DNA of 26,108 nt from Iamia sp964643485. Its GTDB lineage: Bacteria; Actinomycetota; Acidimicrobiia; Acidimicrobiales; Iamiaceae. The DNA is taken from contig CAZXRA010000108.1 of NCBI GenBank assembly GCA_964643485.1, forward strand, positions 1-26,108, given 5' to 3'. Both the position numbers and the translations under genes were made by a program. Below, piece after piece: positions 1-7,494 of this stretch. The notes beneath the pieces were generated by a model. It worked only from the letters and a program-made list of their open reading frames with translations, searched no databases and had not been told where the DNA came from. Position 1 is the stretch's first letter; every line of letters starts with the position of its first letter.

Positions 1-1081
1 GGACGATGTCCGGGTGCACGGCCGCCAGCCCGTATCCCGAGGCAGGGAAGGGCACCTCGCTGCGGCCCGCCCAGAACAGGACCGTGTCGTTCATCAGGTC
101 ACGAGGTGACCAGGCGAGGAAGGGGACACAGGTGACGGCGAGGACCGCGGGCATGCTCCAGAGCCGTCGGATGGCCACCCCGCCCTCGTGCCTCCAGGTC
201 CAGGCCGCCCACACGAGCAGGGGTGGGAGGATCAAGAACTTCACCGACACGGCCAGGGCGACGAGAGCGCCGGCGAGGACGGGGCGGCGTCGCCAGCTGG
301 CGGCGGCCAGGACGAGCAGGCTCACCGCCCACGTGTCGTTGGTCCCGAGGCTCAGGTGGACGGTGACGAGAGGCCCGCTCGACGCAGCCAGGGCGGCGAT
401 GCGCGCCCAGGGGGCGGCGTCGCGCCACCGGGCGATCGCCACCAGGGCGGCGACGTAGGTGGCGAGCATCACCCAACGCGGGTCGCCGAGCGGTCCCTCG
501 CCGTCGAGTCCTTGCAACGGCACCGCCGCCAGGAACGCCCCGGGAAGATAGGGGTAGACGGTGCGGATGGGGTTGGCGAAGGCGCCCTCGGCGCTGCCGT
601 CCATGCTGACGTGCTGCCACTCCGGCGGCAGGTCGGCCTGGAAGTCGCTGGTGTAGGGGTTCCGGCCAGCGAGCAGGTCGGCAGCGGCGGCGCGCGTGAC
701 GATGACACCGCCGTCGTGGCCATCCACCTCCCCTCCGGGGGGATCGAGCACGGTGGTCGCCGTCTGCACGACGGGGACGGCAACCGCCAGGGCGAGAGCG
801 ATGGTCACCGCCACCTTGCCCAGGTCGGGGCGCAGGGCAACGAGGGCCAGGGGCAGGGCCACGCCATGGACCAGCCAGAGGGCGAGGAGGCCGGAGACCG
901 CTCCCGAGGCGGCGCCGGCGCCGAGCACGCCGATGAGGGCCACCACGACCGCTCCGAGGAGCAGGGTTCGGGAGGCCCGGCGGTCCCGGGAGACGGGCGC
1001 GTCGATCTCGCCCGCAGCGCTGCTTCTCAGGGAATCGAGGGCCATGGCCGAGGTGACGGGGCGCGAGGAGGCCAGGGCCAT
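1..1081 (-). CDS. GT-C fold membrane glycosyltransferase (GT87/DUF2029-like), 3' end cut by window
   Basis: The minus frame with codon high ends at 1081, 1078 and so on is open to the window edge and reads as a multi-pass membrane protein of at least 360 residues. Hydrophobic segments follow a short basic N-terminus. An early extracytoplasmic segment reads HDGGVIVTRAAADLLAGRNPY-like (around 680-720), the 'all.GrdPY' pattern of GT87-type polyprenyl-phosphate-sugar-dependent mannosyltransferases. Later segments read VSVKFLILPPLLVWAAW and AVTCVPFLAWSPRDLM, also typical of this fold. By family it should transfer a sugar from a lipid-phosphate donor on the outer face of the membrane; substrate is unknown. 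The ATG at 1081 is chosen because it opens the conserved part; an in-frame ATG at 1045 is possible, and an in-frame stop lies at 1178-1180. No good Shine-Dalgarno is seen; a 14-bp palindrome sits just upstream. Family-level call is fairly safe, exact family less so. Confidence 0.75.
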   Translation of the reverse strand, partial: MALASSRPVTSAMALDSLRSSAAGEIDAPVSRDRRASRTLLLGAVVVALIGVLGAGAASGAVSGLLALWLVHGVALPLALVALRPDLGKVAVTIALALAVAVPVVQTATTVLDPPGGEVDGHDGGVIVTRAAAADLLAGRNPYTSDFQADLPPEWQHVSMDGSAEGAFANPIRTVYPYLPGAFLAAVPLQGLDGEGPLGDPRWVMLATYVAALVAIARWRDAAPWARIAALAASSGPLVTVHLSLGTNDTWAVSLLVLAAASWRRRPVLAGALVALAVSVKFLILPPLLVWAAWTWRHEGGVAIRRLWSMPAVLAVTCVPFLAWSPRDLMNDTVLFWAGRSEVPFPASGYGLAAVHPDIV

Positions 1082-1091
1082 GGATGCCCAT

Positions 1092-1105
1092 CGGCGAGCT
1101 CGCCG
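1092..1105. promoter_or_regulatory. 14-bp perfect palindrome upstream of the GT-C gene
   Basis: CGGCGAGCTCGCCG is a perfect palindrome 11-24 nt before the ATG at 1081, in the 223-nt gap between divergent genes (1082-1304). It could be a protein operator or, in RNA, a hairpin covering the ribosome-loading region. In GC-rich DNA such a palindrome may also be chance. Confidence 0.3.
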
Positions 1106-1172
1106 GCGAGATGAGGCGCCGGCCCCCGGAATGATTCGGGCGCGATGGACGGTTGGACTCGTACGGACGGCA

Positions 1173-1178
1173 TACACT
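1173..1178 (+). promoter_or_regulatory. possible -10 element for nadA
   Basis: TACACT fits the actinobacterial TANNNT -10 pattern, but a TTGGAC box at 1153-1158 is only 14 nt upstream, too close for a normal -35. If used, the nadA leader would be about 120 nt. The leader also holds a direct repeat, CGGCTCC at 1206-1212 and 1217-1223, spaced 11 bp (one helical turn). Weak call. Confidence 0.25.
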
Positions 1179-1289
1179 CACCGTTCACACGGCCGGCCTG
1201 GTATCCGGCTCCATATCGGCTCCGAGACCGACATCCCCGTGGCGAGGCGACCAGGCTGTCCCCACCGGTCACATCGGAGCCTCTCCCCC

Positions 1290-1295
1290 GGAGGT
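1290..1295 (+). promoter_or_regulatory. ribosome binding site of nadA
   Basis: GGAGGT, a strong Shine-Dalgarno, lies 9 nt before the ATG at 1305. It fixes the nadA start although the open frame continues upstream to 696. Confidence 0.85.
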
Positions 1296-1304
1296 CCCCT
1301 CCCC

Positions 1305-2399
1305 ATGATCCGGCTCCAGCCCCCGCTCGCCGAGCGGTACACCGCAGCGCCCGAAAGCGACCTCGCCGCCCGCATCGCCACGGCCAAGGAGGCCCTCGGC
1401 GACCGCCTGTTCATCCTCGGGCACCACTACCAGCGGGACGAGGTGATGCGCTGGGCCGATGCCCGGGGCGACTCATACCGTCTCTCGGTGCTGGCCCAGG
1501 AACGTCCCGAGGCCGAGTACATCGTCTTCTGCGGCGTCCACTTCATGGCCGAGTCGGCCGACGTCCTCACCGGCGACCACCAGCAGGTGATCCTCCCCGA
1601 CCTGAACGCCGGCTGCTCCATGGCCGACATGGCTGACCTGGACGAGGTCGAGGAGGCCTGGGACGCCCTGGCCGACGTCATCGACGTCGAGCGCCTGGTC
1701 CCCATCACCTACATGAACAGCTCGGCGGCCCTCAAGGCCTTCGTGGGCGAGCACGGAGGAGCGGTGTGCACCTCCACCAACGCCCGCCAAGTCCTGGAGT
1801 GGGCCTTCACCCGGGGTGACAAGGTGCTCTTCTTCCCGGACCAGCACCTGGGACGCAACACGGGCATCGCCATGGGCTACAGCCACGACGACATGCGGGT
1901 GTGGAACCCCCGCTTCGAGCGAGGCGGCCTCACCGAAGCCGACTGCAAGGAGGCCACGTTCCTGCTGTGGAAGGGCCACTGCTCGGTCCACCAGCGCTTC
2001 CGGCCCGAGCACATCGCGACCTTCCGAGCCGAGCACCCCGACGGGATCGTCGTGACACATCCCGAGTGCTCTCACGAGGTGTGCTCCCTCGCCGACCACG
2101 TGGGCTCCACCGACTTCATCATCAAGGCGGTCGCCGCCGCGCCCACCGGTAGCACCATCGCCATCGGCACCGAGATCCACCTCGTGCAACGGCTCGCCGC
2201 CGAGACGCCCGACAAGACGGTGGTGTCACTCGATCCGCTGATCTGTCCCTGCTCGACGATGTTCCGCATCGACGCGGCTCACCTGTGCTGGGTGCTGGAG
2301 AACCTCGTCGAGGGCCGGGTGGTCAACCACATCACCGTCGACCCCACCACGGCCCATCAGGCCCGGGTCGCCCTCCAGCGCATGCTCGACATCACCTGA
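1305..2399 (+). CDS. nadA: quinolinate synthase NadA
   Basis: Encodes 364 aa, the length of the long NadA form. NadA condenses iminoaspartate with dihydroxyacetone phosphate to quinolinate in de novo NAD synthesis, using an oxygen-sensitive [4Fe-4S] cluster. Visible hallmarks: LGHHYQRDEV near residue 38, FCGVHFMAE with Cys76, ITYMNSSAALKAF around 134, FFPDQHLGRNTG around 176, THPECSHEVC with Cys255, and a C-terminal CPC motif (Cys314/316). The three conserved cysteine positions that hold the cluster are present. The start is fixed by a GGAGGT ribosome site. nadB and nadC are not in the window, so this is an isolated nadA flanked by glycan genes on the opposite strand. Its last 174 nt overlap, convergently, the end of the flippase gene. 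Confidence 0.97.
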   Translation: MIRLQPPLAERYTAAPESDLAARIATAKEALGDRLFILGHHYQRDEVMRWADARGDSYRLSVLAQERPEAEYIVFCGVHFMAESADVLTGDHQQVILPDLNAGCSMADMADLDEVEEAWDALADVIDVERLVPITYMNSSAALKAFVGEHGGAVCTSTNARQVLEWAFTRGDKVLFFPDQHLGRNTGIAMGYSHDDMRVWNPRFERGGLTEADCKEATFLLWKGHCSVHQRFRPEHIATFRAEHPDGIVVTHPECSHEVCSLADHVGSTDFIIKAVAAAPTGSTIAIGTEIHLVQRLAAETPDKTVVSLDPLICPCSTMFRIDAAHLCWVLENLVEGRVVNHITVDPTTAHQARVALQRMLDIT

Positions 2400-3689
2400 C
2401 GCCGCCCGCATCACCTCTCGCCGAGCCAGCACGTAGATCACGACGTAGGCGACGGTGAGCACTGCTCCATAGGCGGCCACGGTCGTTCCCGCCGACCAAT
2501 CCAAGGTCCCGGAGACCGCGAAGACGCCGAGGACGGCGATCAGACGGCCTGCGTCACGTCCGAGTTGCACGCCCTGGCGCTCCAACAGCCCGAGGCTCGG
2601 CTCCAACGGAAAGACAGCGAGCTGAGCCCAGAACATGGGAGCCAGGTACCGGGCGTAGACACCGGCCTCTCGCCACTCTTCGCCCAGCACCAGGGACATG
2701 AGCTCCGGCCCGGCCATCAGCAGCACGAAGGCCGGTACCGCCCCGAGCACCACGAGCATCCGCGACGAGCGGCGGAACAGCGGCGCGAGATCGCGGGGGC
2801 GGGTGCGAAGCGCTTCCCCGAACCGGCCGGAGTACACCTGGCTCACGGACTGGCCAACCAGGTTGATCGGCATCCCCACCATGCGGTTGCCGGCGAGGAA
2901 GAGACCAGCGGTGATCGGACCGAACCGGGCCACCAAGATCAGTGGTGCCAGTTCGACGGCGACCGAGTTGCAGAGAGCTGCCGGGGCCCCGAGCATCGGG
3001 AACCTCCGGAACCGCACCGCCGCGGCCCGGGCCTCGGTCCAGCGAGGCCACGGTCTCAGGGCGTCATCCCGCAGCAGCCGCCTGGCCAGACGGGCGGATC
3101 CCACGGCTCGGCCGACGACGAGGCCGATGAGGAGACCACCGGGACCAGCGCTCAACGTTCCTGCGGCGAGCTGGACGCCTACCTGCGAGGTCGACTGCGA
3201 CACCTTCGTCCGACCGATCAGGGAAACCTGGCGTTCCCGTACAGCCCAGGACACCAATGTCTGGTACGTGCCCGCCCCGACGAGGGCCAGCGGCAGCAAG
3301 AGGATCCACGTTGCCAGGCTTGGCTCGCCGACCATGTCACCGAGGGGGCCCCGCAGACCGAGGAGCAGGGCCAGGACCACCAGTGACGTGACGAAGACCG
3401 AGACCAGGGAAACAATCAGGACCGCCGCGGCGTCCCTCGATGCCGATGGGATGACGATCGCCTGGTCATAGCGCAGCGTGACGATCACGAAGCCGACCGT
3501 CAACAGGGCCATGAACACCGCCAGCACACCGAAGTCCGACGGTGTGTACAGCCGGGTGAGAAGCGGCGTGGCGAACAGGGCGACCGCCTGCGCCACACCG
3601 GTCACGCCAACGAGCAGGCCGGCCTCGCCCCAGAGGCTGCCCCTCCGCAACCGGTCCACCAGCCGACGACGAAGCTCACCGGCGCGCAT
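2226..3689 (-). CDS. Wzx-like polysaccharide flippase (MOP superfamily)
   Basis: Encodes 487 aa with about 12-14 hydrophobic segments. It begins with a basic region and then VGVTGVAQAVALFATPLLTR followed by LYTPSDFG, the classic start of the 'lipopolysaccharide biosynthesis protein' group of oligosaccharide flippases. By family it moves undecaprenyl-linked repeat units across the membrane. The ATG at 3689 overlaps the TGA of the upstream GT4 gene by one base (TGATG), suggesting translational coupling. The membrane part ends around VIYVLARREVMRAAS; the last 57 residues are hydrophilic and encoded antisense to nadA, so they are probably a read-through tail, not a family domain. It closes the polysaccharide operon. 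The family assignment is firm; the sugar is unknown. Confidence 0.9.
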   Translation of the reverse strand: MRAGELRRRLVDRLRRGSLWGEAGLLVGVTGVAQAVALFATPLLTRLYTPSDFGVLAVFMALLTVGFVIVTLRYDQAIVIPSASRDAAAVLIVSLVSVFVTSLVVLALLLGLRGPLGDMVGEPSLATWILLLPLALVGAGTYQTLVSWAVRERQVSLIGRTKVSQSTSQVGVQLAAGTLSAGPGGLLIGLVVGRAVGSARLARRLLRDDALRPWPRWTEARAAAVRFRRFPMLGAPAALCNSVAVELAPLILVARFGPITAGLFLAGNRMVGMPINLVGQSVSQVYSGRFGEALRTRPRDLAPLFRRSSRMLVVLGAVPAFVLLMAGPELMSLVLGEEWREAGVYARYLAPMFWAQLAVFPLEPSLGLLERQGVQLGRDAGRLIAVLGVFAVSGTLDWSAGTTVAAYGAVLTVAYVVIYVLARREVMRAASGDVEHALEGDPGLMGRGGVDGDVVDHPALDEVLQHPAQVSRVDAEHRRAGTDQRIE

Positions 3690-4810
3690 CAGCCCGACGC
3701 GAGCACGCGGTGTCTGGAGGCAAGGACTTCGTCGTACAGGCCGAGGAGGGTCTCGGCCTGCGAATCCCAGGTCATGGTGGTCAGAACGCGATGTCGACCG
3801 GCGCGGCCCATGCGCGCTGCTTCGTCAGGATGATCCAGCAGCCAGGTGACGGCAGCGGCGATCGCCTCCGGATCGAGGGGATCGACGAGGAGGCCGTCGT
3901 CGCCGATCAGTGGACGCCAGGACGGCAGGTCGGATGCGACCACCGGCACCCCGGCCGCCAGGTACTCGAAGACCTTGACCGGTCGGGCGTGCACATAGTT
4001 GGGCTCGGGATGCAGCACCGCCAACCCGACGGCCGCGCTGTTGAGAAGGGATTGCACCTCGTCACGCTCGACCCAGCCGGGAGCCAGGATCCTGTCACGC
4101 ACCGGCGATCCGTCGATCGCTGCGGCCAGTCCCGGTTCCGTCACGGGACCGGCGAGGACCAACCGGACGTCCGGAGGGAAGGACTCCGCAGCTTCGAGCA
4201 TCTCGAACACGCCCCGGGCCCGGGTCAGATGGCCGACGTAGACGACATGGCGGGGGCGTTGCTCGTAGGGCGTCGGCTCCCGGGCGAACTCCCGAGCGAG
4301 GGGAAGGTTCATCACCGTCACGTTTCGGGGCGCCACCAGTTGCGCGGTGATCTCGGGCGTCGCCCCCACGGCGGCGGCGAATCGTCGGCAGCTCCTCCGT
4401 TCCAAGGCGCCCACGAGACGGCCCAAGGGAGCGCGCAGAGGCCTCGGGATCCAGTGGCGGGCCGAGAGCTGAAGGCTCAGCGACTCATGAGCGTCCCACA
4501 CCACCGTGTGGCCGCGGGCCGCCAGCAGGCAGCCGATGGGCAAGAGCTCCGGATCGTGGAGGTGGACGAGGTCGGGACGGAGTTGCGCCACGCGCCGGTA
4601 GAGACGCCACGGCGTCACGAGGAAGCGGGCCAGCCGGTTGCCGGGGGCTGACACGACTTCGATGCGGACACCGGAGGCGATTCCGGGAGCGCCCCGTGCA
4701 GCCAGGAGGGCAACTTGGTAGCCGGCCTCGACGAGGGTGCGACACTCCTTCTCGAAGATCCGGGTGTCTGTCGGCCGGTGAGCCGATGTGGCGTGCACCA
4801 CGAAGGTCAT
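3689..4810 (-). CDS. GT4 family glycosyltransferase (GT-B fold)
   Basis: Encodes 373 aa. The N-terminal domain shows STAHRP-like DTRIFEKECRTLVEAGYQV and DLVHLHDPELLPIG (about residues 80-93). The C-terminal domain shows HVVYVGHLTRARG (188-200), a glycine-rich LVLAGPV, and the nucleotide-sugar site RPVKVFEYLAAGVPVVAS (276-293) with Lys279 and Glu282. This is the retaining GT4 pattern of cytoplasmic enzymes that add sugars to lipid-linked glycans. ATG at 4810 is chosen because homology-like sequence starts there; the open frame continues about 100 codons upstream as non-coding-looking sequence inside the aminotransferase gene. It lies 13 nt after the aminotransferase stop and overlaps wzx by one base. 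Confidence 0.92.
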   Translation of the reverse strand: MTFVVHATSAHRPTDTRIFEKECRTLVEAGYQVALLAARGAPGIASGVRIEVVSAPGNRLARFLVTPWRLYRRVAQLRPDLVHLHDPELLPIGCLLAARGHTVVWDAHESLSLQLSARHWIPRPLRAPLGRLVGALERRSCRRFAAAVGATPEITAQLVAPRNVTVMNLPLAREFAREPTPYEQRPRHVVYVGHLTRARGVFEMLEAAESFPPDVRLVLAGPVTEPGLAAAIDGSPVRDRILAPGWVERDEVQSLLNSAAVGLAVLHPEPNYVHARPVKVFEYLAAGVPVVASDLPSWRPLIGDDGLLVDPLDPEAIAAAVTWLLDHPDEAARMGRAGRHRVLTTMTWDSQAETLLGLYDEVLASRHRVLASG

Positions 4811-4823
4811 CGACCCGATCCCA

Positions 4824-5897
4824 TCAGCTCGTCGTGTGTGACAGGACGGCCTCCACCACCTGCGCGACGTCGCTGACCGAGAGCAGCGGATCCATGGGAA
4901 GGGACAGGATCTCATCGGCAGCCCGCTCGGCGGCGGGGCACGCCTTCGTGGAGGGCTCGAGCCACGGCTGGCGAGAGAGCGGCACGGGGTAGTGGATGCC
5001 GGAACCGATGCCTCGATCGCGCAGCACACGCTGAAGGCCGTCGCGGTCGGACGAACGGACGACGAGGAGATGGTGCACCGCGCCGTCTTCCCAGGGGACG
5101 AGGTGACCACCGAGTCCATCGGAGTACACCTCGGCCAGGCGACGGCGAGCGTCGGTCCACCCGGGGAGGTGTCGCAGCTTCACCCGCAGCACCGCGGCCT
5201 GGAGGCCATCGAGGCGGGAGCAGAGGCCAGGCGCCTCGTGGAGGTACTTCGATGCGCGACCGTGGTCGCGCACTCGACGCACCTCCGTCACCACATCGGC
5301 GTCGCGTGAGATCACCGCCCCGCCGTCGCCGAAGGCGCCCAGGTTCTTCCCCGGGTAGAAGCTGAAGCACGCCGCATGTCCCACCGTTCCGATCGCGGTG
5401 CCGGTGTGATGGGCGAGGTGCGCTTGGGCGGCGTCCTCGACGACGACCAAGCCGGCGTCGACCCAAGTCTGCAGGTGTGTCGTCGGCACCACGTGCCCGT
5501 ACAGGTGGACGGGGATCACGGCCTTCGTCGCCGGGGTCACCACCGCCTCCACCGCCTCGGGCGTCAACAGCAACGTCTCAGGATCGACATCGGCCACGAC
5601 CGGCACCGCACCGGCCTCGACCACCGCTTCGGCGGTGGCGATGAACGTCATCGCCGGCACCACCACCTCGTCACCCGGCCCCACCCCAAGCGCCCGCAAC
5701 GCGAGGACGAGTGCGTCGGTACCCGAGCCACACCCGCCAGCGGCGGCGGCGCCGTGGGCTGCAGCCAGCTCCTCCTCGAAGGCGGCCAACGGCCCACCTA
5801 TGAAGGCGCTCTCGGCCACCACCTCGCCGATGGCCGCTCGGAGCTCGTCTTCGATCGTCCGGTGCAACCGAGTCAGATCCTGGAACGGGATGCTCAT
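4824..5897 (-). CDS. DegT/DnrJ/EryC1/StrS aminotransferase (WbpE-like)
   Basis: Encodes 357 aa, the usual length for PLP-dependent sugar aminotransferases, which turn a keto-sugar nucleotide into an amino sugar using glutamate. It opens with MSIPFQDLTRLH, then GSGTDALVLALRALGVGPGD (58-76), PAMTFIATAEAV, VVEDAAQAH with Asp155, and FSFYPGKNLGAFGDGGA, where Lys184 is the expected Schiff-base lysine. The neighbours are a Gfo/Idh dehydrogenase and a hexapeptide acyltransferase, so oxidation at C3, amination and N-acylation (the WbpB-WbpE-WbpD scheme) is the likely pathway; this is inference from context. The ATG overlaps the stop of the acyltransferase gene as ATGA (5897-5894). Confidence 0.93.
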   Translation of the reverse strand: MSIPFQDLTRLHRTIEDELRAAIGEVVAESAFIGGPLAAFEEELAAAHGAAAAGGCGSGTDALVLALRALGVGPGDEVVVPAMTFIATAEAVVEAGAVPVVADVDPETLLLTPEAVEAVVTPATKAVIPVHLYGHVVPTTHLQTWVDAGLVVVEDAAQAHLAHHTGTAIGTVGHAACFSFYPGKNLGAFGDGGAVISRDADVVTEVRRVRDHGRASKYLHEAPGLCSRLDGLQAAVLRVKLRHLPGWTDARRRLAEVYSDGLGGHLVPWEDGAVHHLLVVRSSDRDGLQRVLRDRGIGSGIHYPVPLSRQPWLEPSTKACPAAERAADEILSLPMDPLLSVSDVAQVVEAVLSHTTS

Positions 5898-6466
5898 GAG
5901 ACCAGTCTCCCCGGGTTGCCCACGATGGTCGTACCCGGCTCGACGTCGTCGACCACGACGGCACCGGCACCCACCAGGCAACCGGCTCCCAACGACACCC
6001 CGGGGAGCAGTACCACGCCGGCACCGACCACGGCACCGATGCCGATGTGCACACCATCGAGGCTCGCCTTCGTGTCCTCGCGGTTCGGGTACCTGGCGTT
6101 GGTCACGATGACCCCCGGGCCCAACCATGCCCCGTCCTCGATCACCGACTCCTCAGGGACGAAGCACCCGGAGTGCAGGCGCACACCGTGGCCGAGCCGC
6201 ACGTGGTGCTCGACCACCGAGTGGCTTCCCACTGAGACGTCGTCGCCGAACTCGCACTCCTCGCGCACCAGGGCACCGTGGCCGAGGTGAAGACGGGCGC
6301 CGATCCTCGATCCGCGGTAGACGACCGAGTGGCTGCGGAGGACGGCCTGCTCCCCGAGGACCGGTGGAGAACCCGCGCCATCGAGGCCGACGACGACGAA
6401 GGGACCGACCTGGGCATTGGTCGGGATCTGCACATCGTCGCCGATGACAGCGTTGGGGTGGATCAC
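5894..6466 (-). CDS. left-handed beta-helix acyltransferase (hexapeptide repeat, WbpD-like)
   Basis: Encodes 190 aa built almost wholly of hexapeptide repeats (IHPNAVIGDDVQIPTNAQV, then IGARLHLGHGALV, IGIGAVVGAGVVLLPGVSLG, and AGAVVVDDVEPGTTIVGNPG near the end). Such proteins are trimeric acyl-CoA-dependent N- or O-acyltransferases. Next to a sugar aminotransferase the likely job is N-acetylation of the new amino group. No canonical NRxSE WbpD motif is obvious, so the exact subfamily is open. The GTG at 6466 is chosen: it makes a GTGA overlap with the dehydrogenase stop and has GAGGTGA just upstream. An adjacent in-frame GTG at 6469 would add one residue; longer in-frame starts run into the dehydrogenase gene. 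Confidence 0.88.
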   Translation of the reverse strand: MIHPNAVIGDDVQIPTNAQVGPFVVVGLDGAGSPPVLGEQAVLRSHSVVYRGSRIGARLHLGHGALVREECEFGDDVSVGSHSVVEHHVRLGHGVRLHSGCFVPEESVIEDGAWLGPGVIVTNARYPNREDTKASLDGVHIGIGAVVGAGVVLLPGVSLGAGCLVGAGAVVVDDVEPGTTIVGNPGRLVS

Positions 6467-7494
6467 CACGTCACCTCGACGGGAGCCCCGCCCTGGGCCG
6501 ACGACTGGTCGAGGGCGGCCAGGATCCTGACCACCTCGACGCCGTGACGAGCGTCGGCGAGCGGCCGCTCGCCTGTGCGGCATGCGTGACCGAATGCCGC
6601 CATCTCATTGGCGAGCGGCTCGCTCATCTCGAGGCGAGGGATGAGGATGTCACCAGCGCGGGTGCGCCACTGGAACTCGCCCATACTCTCGTAGGAGCCC
6701 ATTTCCTCGCTGCGCGCCACCCCGGCGTCGACGATCCACAGCTTCTGGTCGGCCGACACGTCGTTGTAGATGGCCATCTTCTCGTCGCCCACCACCGTCA
6801 TCAGCCGGGTCTTGCGCGGGTCGATCCAGCTCACGTGGAGGTTCGCCCCGATACCCGACGCGAAGCTCAGGCTGGCGAAGCACACGTCTTCGATCCCGGG
6901 TTCGATGAACGAGAACCCGCGCGCGGAAACCTCTGTCGGCCGGTCCTGCAGGAGGTGCAGCATGATCGAGAGGTCGTGCGGCGCGAAGTTCCACAAGGCG
7001 TTGCAATCACGGCGGATGCGGCCGAGGCTCAGTCGCTGGCTGTACAGGTACTGCACATCCCCCAGCTCACCCTCGGCGATCAGGCGCCGTAGCTCATGCA
7101 CGGGAGGTGAGTACAGAAACGTGTGCCCGACCATGGCGATGAGGCCATGCATCTCCGCCAGATCGGCGATGTCCGACGCATCCTCCGGGTTGGTGGCGAG
7201 CGGCTTCTCCACCAGCACATGGCGACCTGTGTCGAGCACACGACGGGCCATGGACGCGTGCATCGCGGCCGGAACGGCGAGGACCACCGCCTCGACCTCG
7301 TCCGTCGCCAACACCTCGTCCAGCGATGACCATGTCCGAGCGGCCGGGTACGTGGTCGAAGCCTTCTTGCGTTGGCCTTCGTCGGGGTCGGCGACCCCGA
7401 CGAGTCGCAGTGGCTCTGCACCGTTGATGTTTCGGGCCAGGTTCGCACCCCAGTACCCGTACCCGACGAGTCCGACACCGACGGGATCGCTCAT
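6463..7494 (-). CDS. Gfo/Idh/MocA family oxidoreductase (WbpB/WlbA-like)
   Basis: Encodes 343 aa. The N-terminal Rossmann fold has GLVGYGYWGANLARN (8-22) for NAD(P). The family signature EKPLATN (96-102) carries catalytic Lys97, and ALWNFAPHDLSIMLHLL (166-182) carries the His-Asp pair His173/Asp174. This pattern resembles the 3-dehydrogenases of UDP-GlcNAc-derived uronic acids (WbpB/WlbA). With the downstream acyltransferase and aminotransferase it suggests synthesis of a 3-acylamido sugar nucleotide. The matching UDP-sugar 6-dehydrogenase (WbpA) is not in the window, so the substrate is uncertain. ATG at 7494 overlaps the GT2 stop as ATGA, and its own stop overlaps the acyltransferase start. 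Confidence 0.92.
   Translation of the reverse strand: MSDPVGVGLVGYGYWGANLARNINGAEPLRLVGVADPDEGQRKKASTTYPAARTWSSLDEVLATDEVEAVVLAVPAAMHASMARRVLDTGRHVLVEKPLATNPEDASDIADLAEMHGLIAMVGHTFLYSPPVHELRRLIAEGELGDVQYLYSQRLSLGRIRRDCNALWNFAPHDLSIMLHLLQDRPTEVSARGFSFIEPGIEDVCFASLSFASGIGANLHVSWIDPRKTRLMTVVGDEKMAIYNDVSADQKLWIVDAGVARSEEMGSYESMGEFQWRTRAGDILIPRLEMSEPLANEMAAFGHACRTGERPLADARHGVEVVRILAALDQSSAQGGAPVEVTW

Noticed and set aside
99..1181. A 360-aa minus-strand frame
   Set aside because: Arg/Pro/Gly-rich throughout with no hydrophobic pattern; the adjacent minus frame encodes a convincing membrane glycosyltransferase over the same bases.
696..1304. In-frame upstream extension of nadA
   Set aside because: A strong GGAGGT site 9 nt before the ATG at 1305 and the normal NadA length show that translation starts there; the extension is low-complexity and overlaps the GT-C gene.
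4811..5119. In-frame N-terminal extension of the GT4 gene
   Set aside because: It overlaps the aminotransferase in another frame and is Ser/Arg/Pro-rich; the GT4 family start fits the ATG at 4810.
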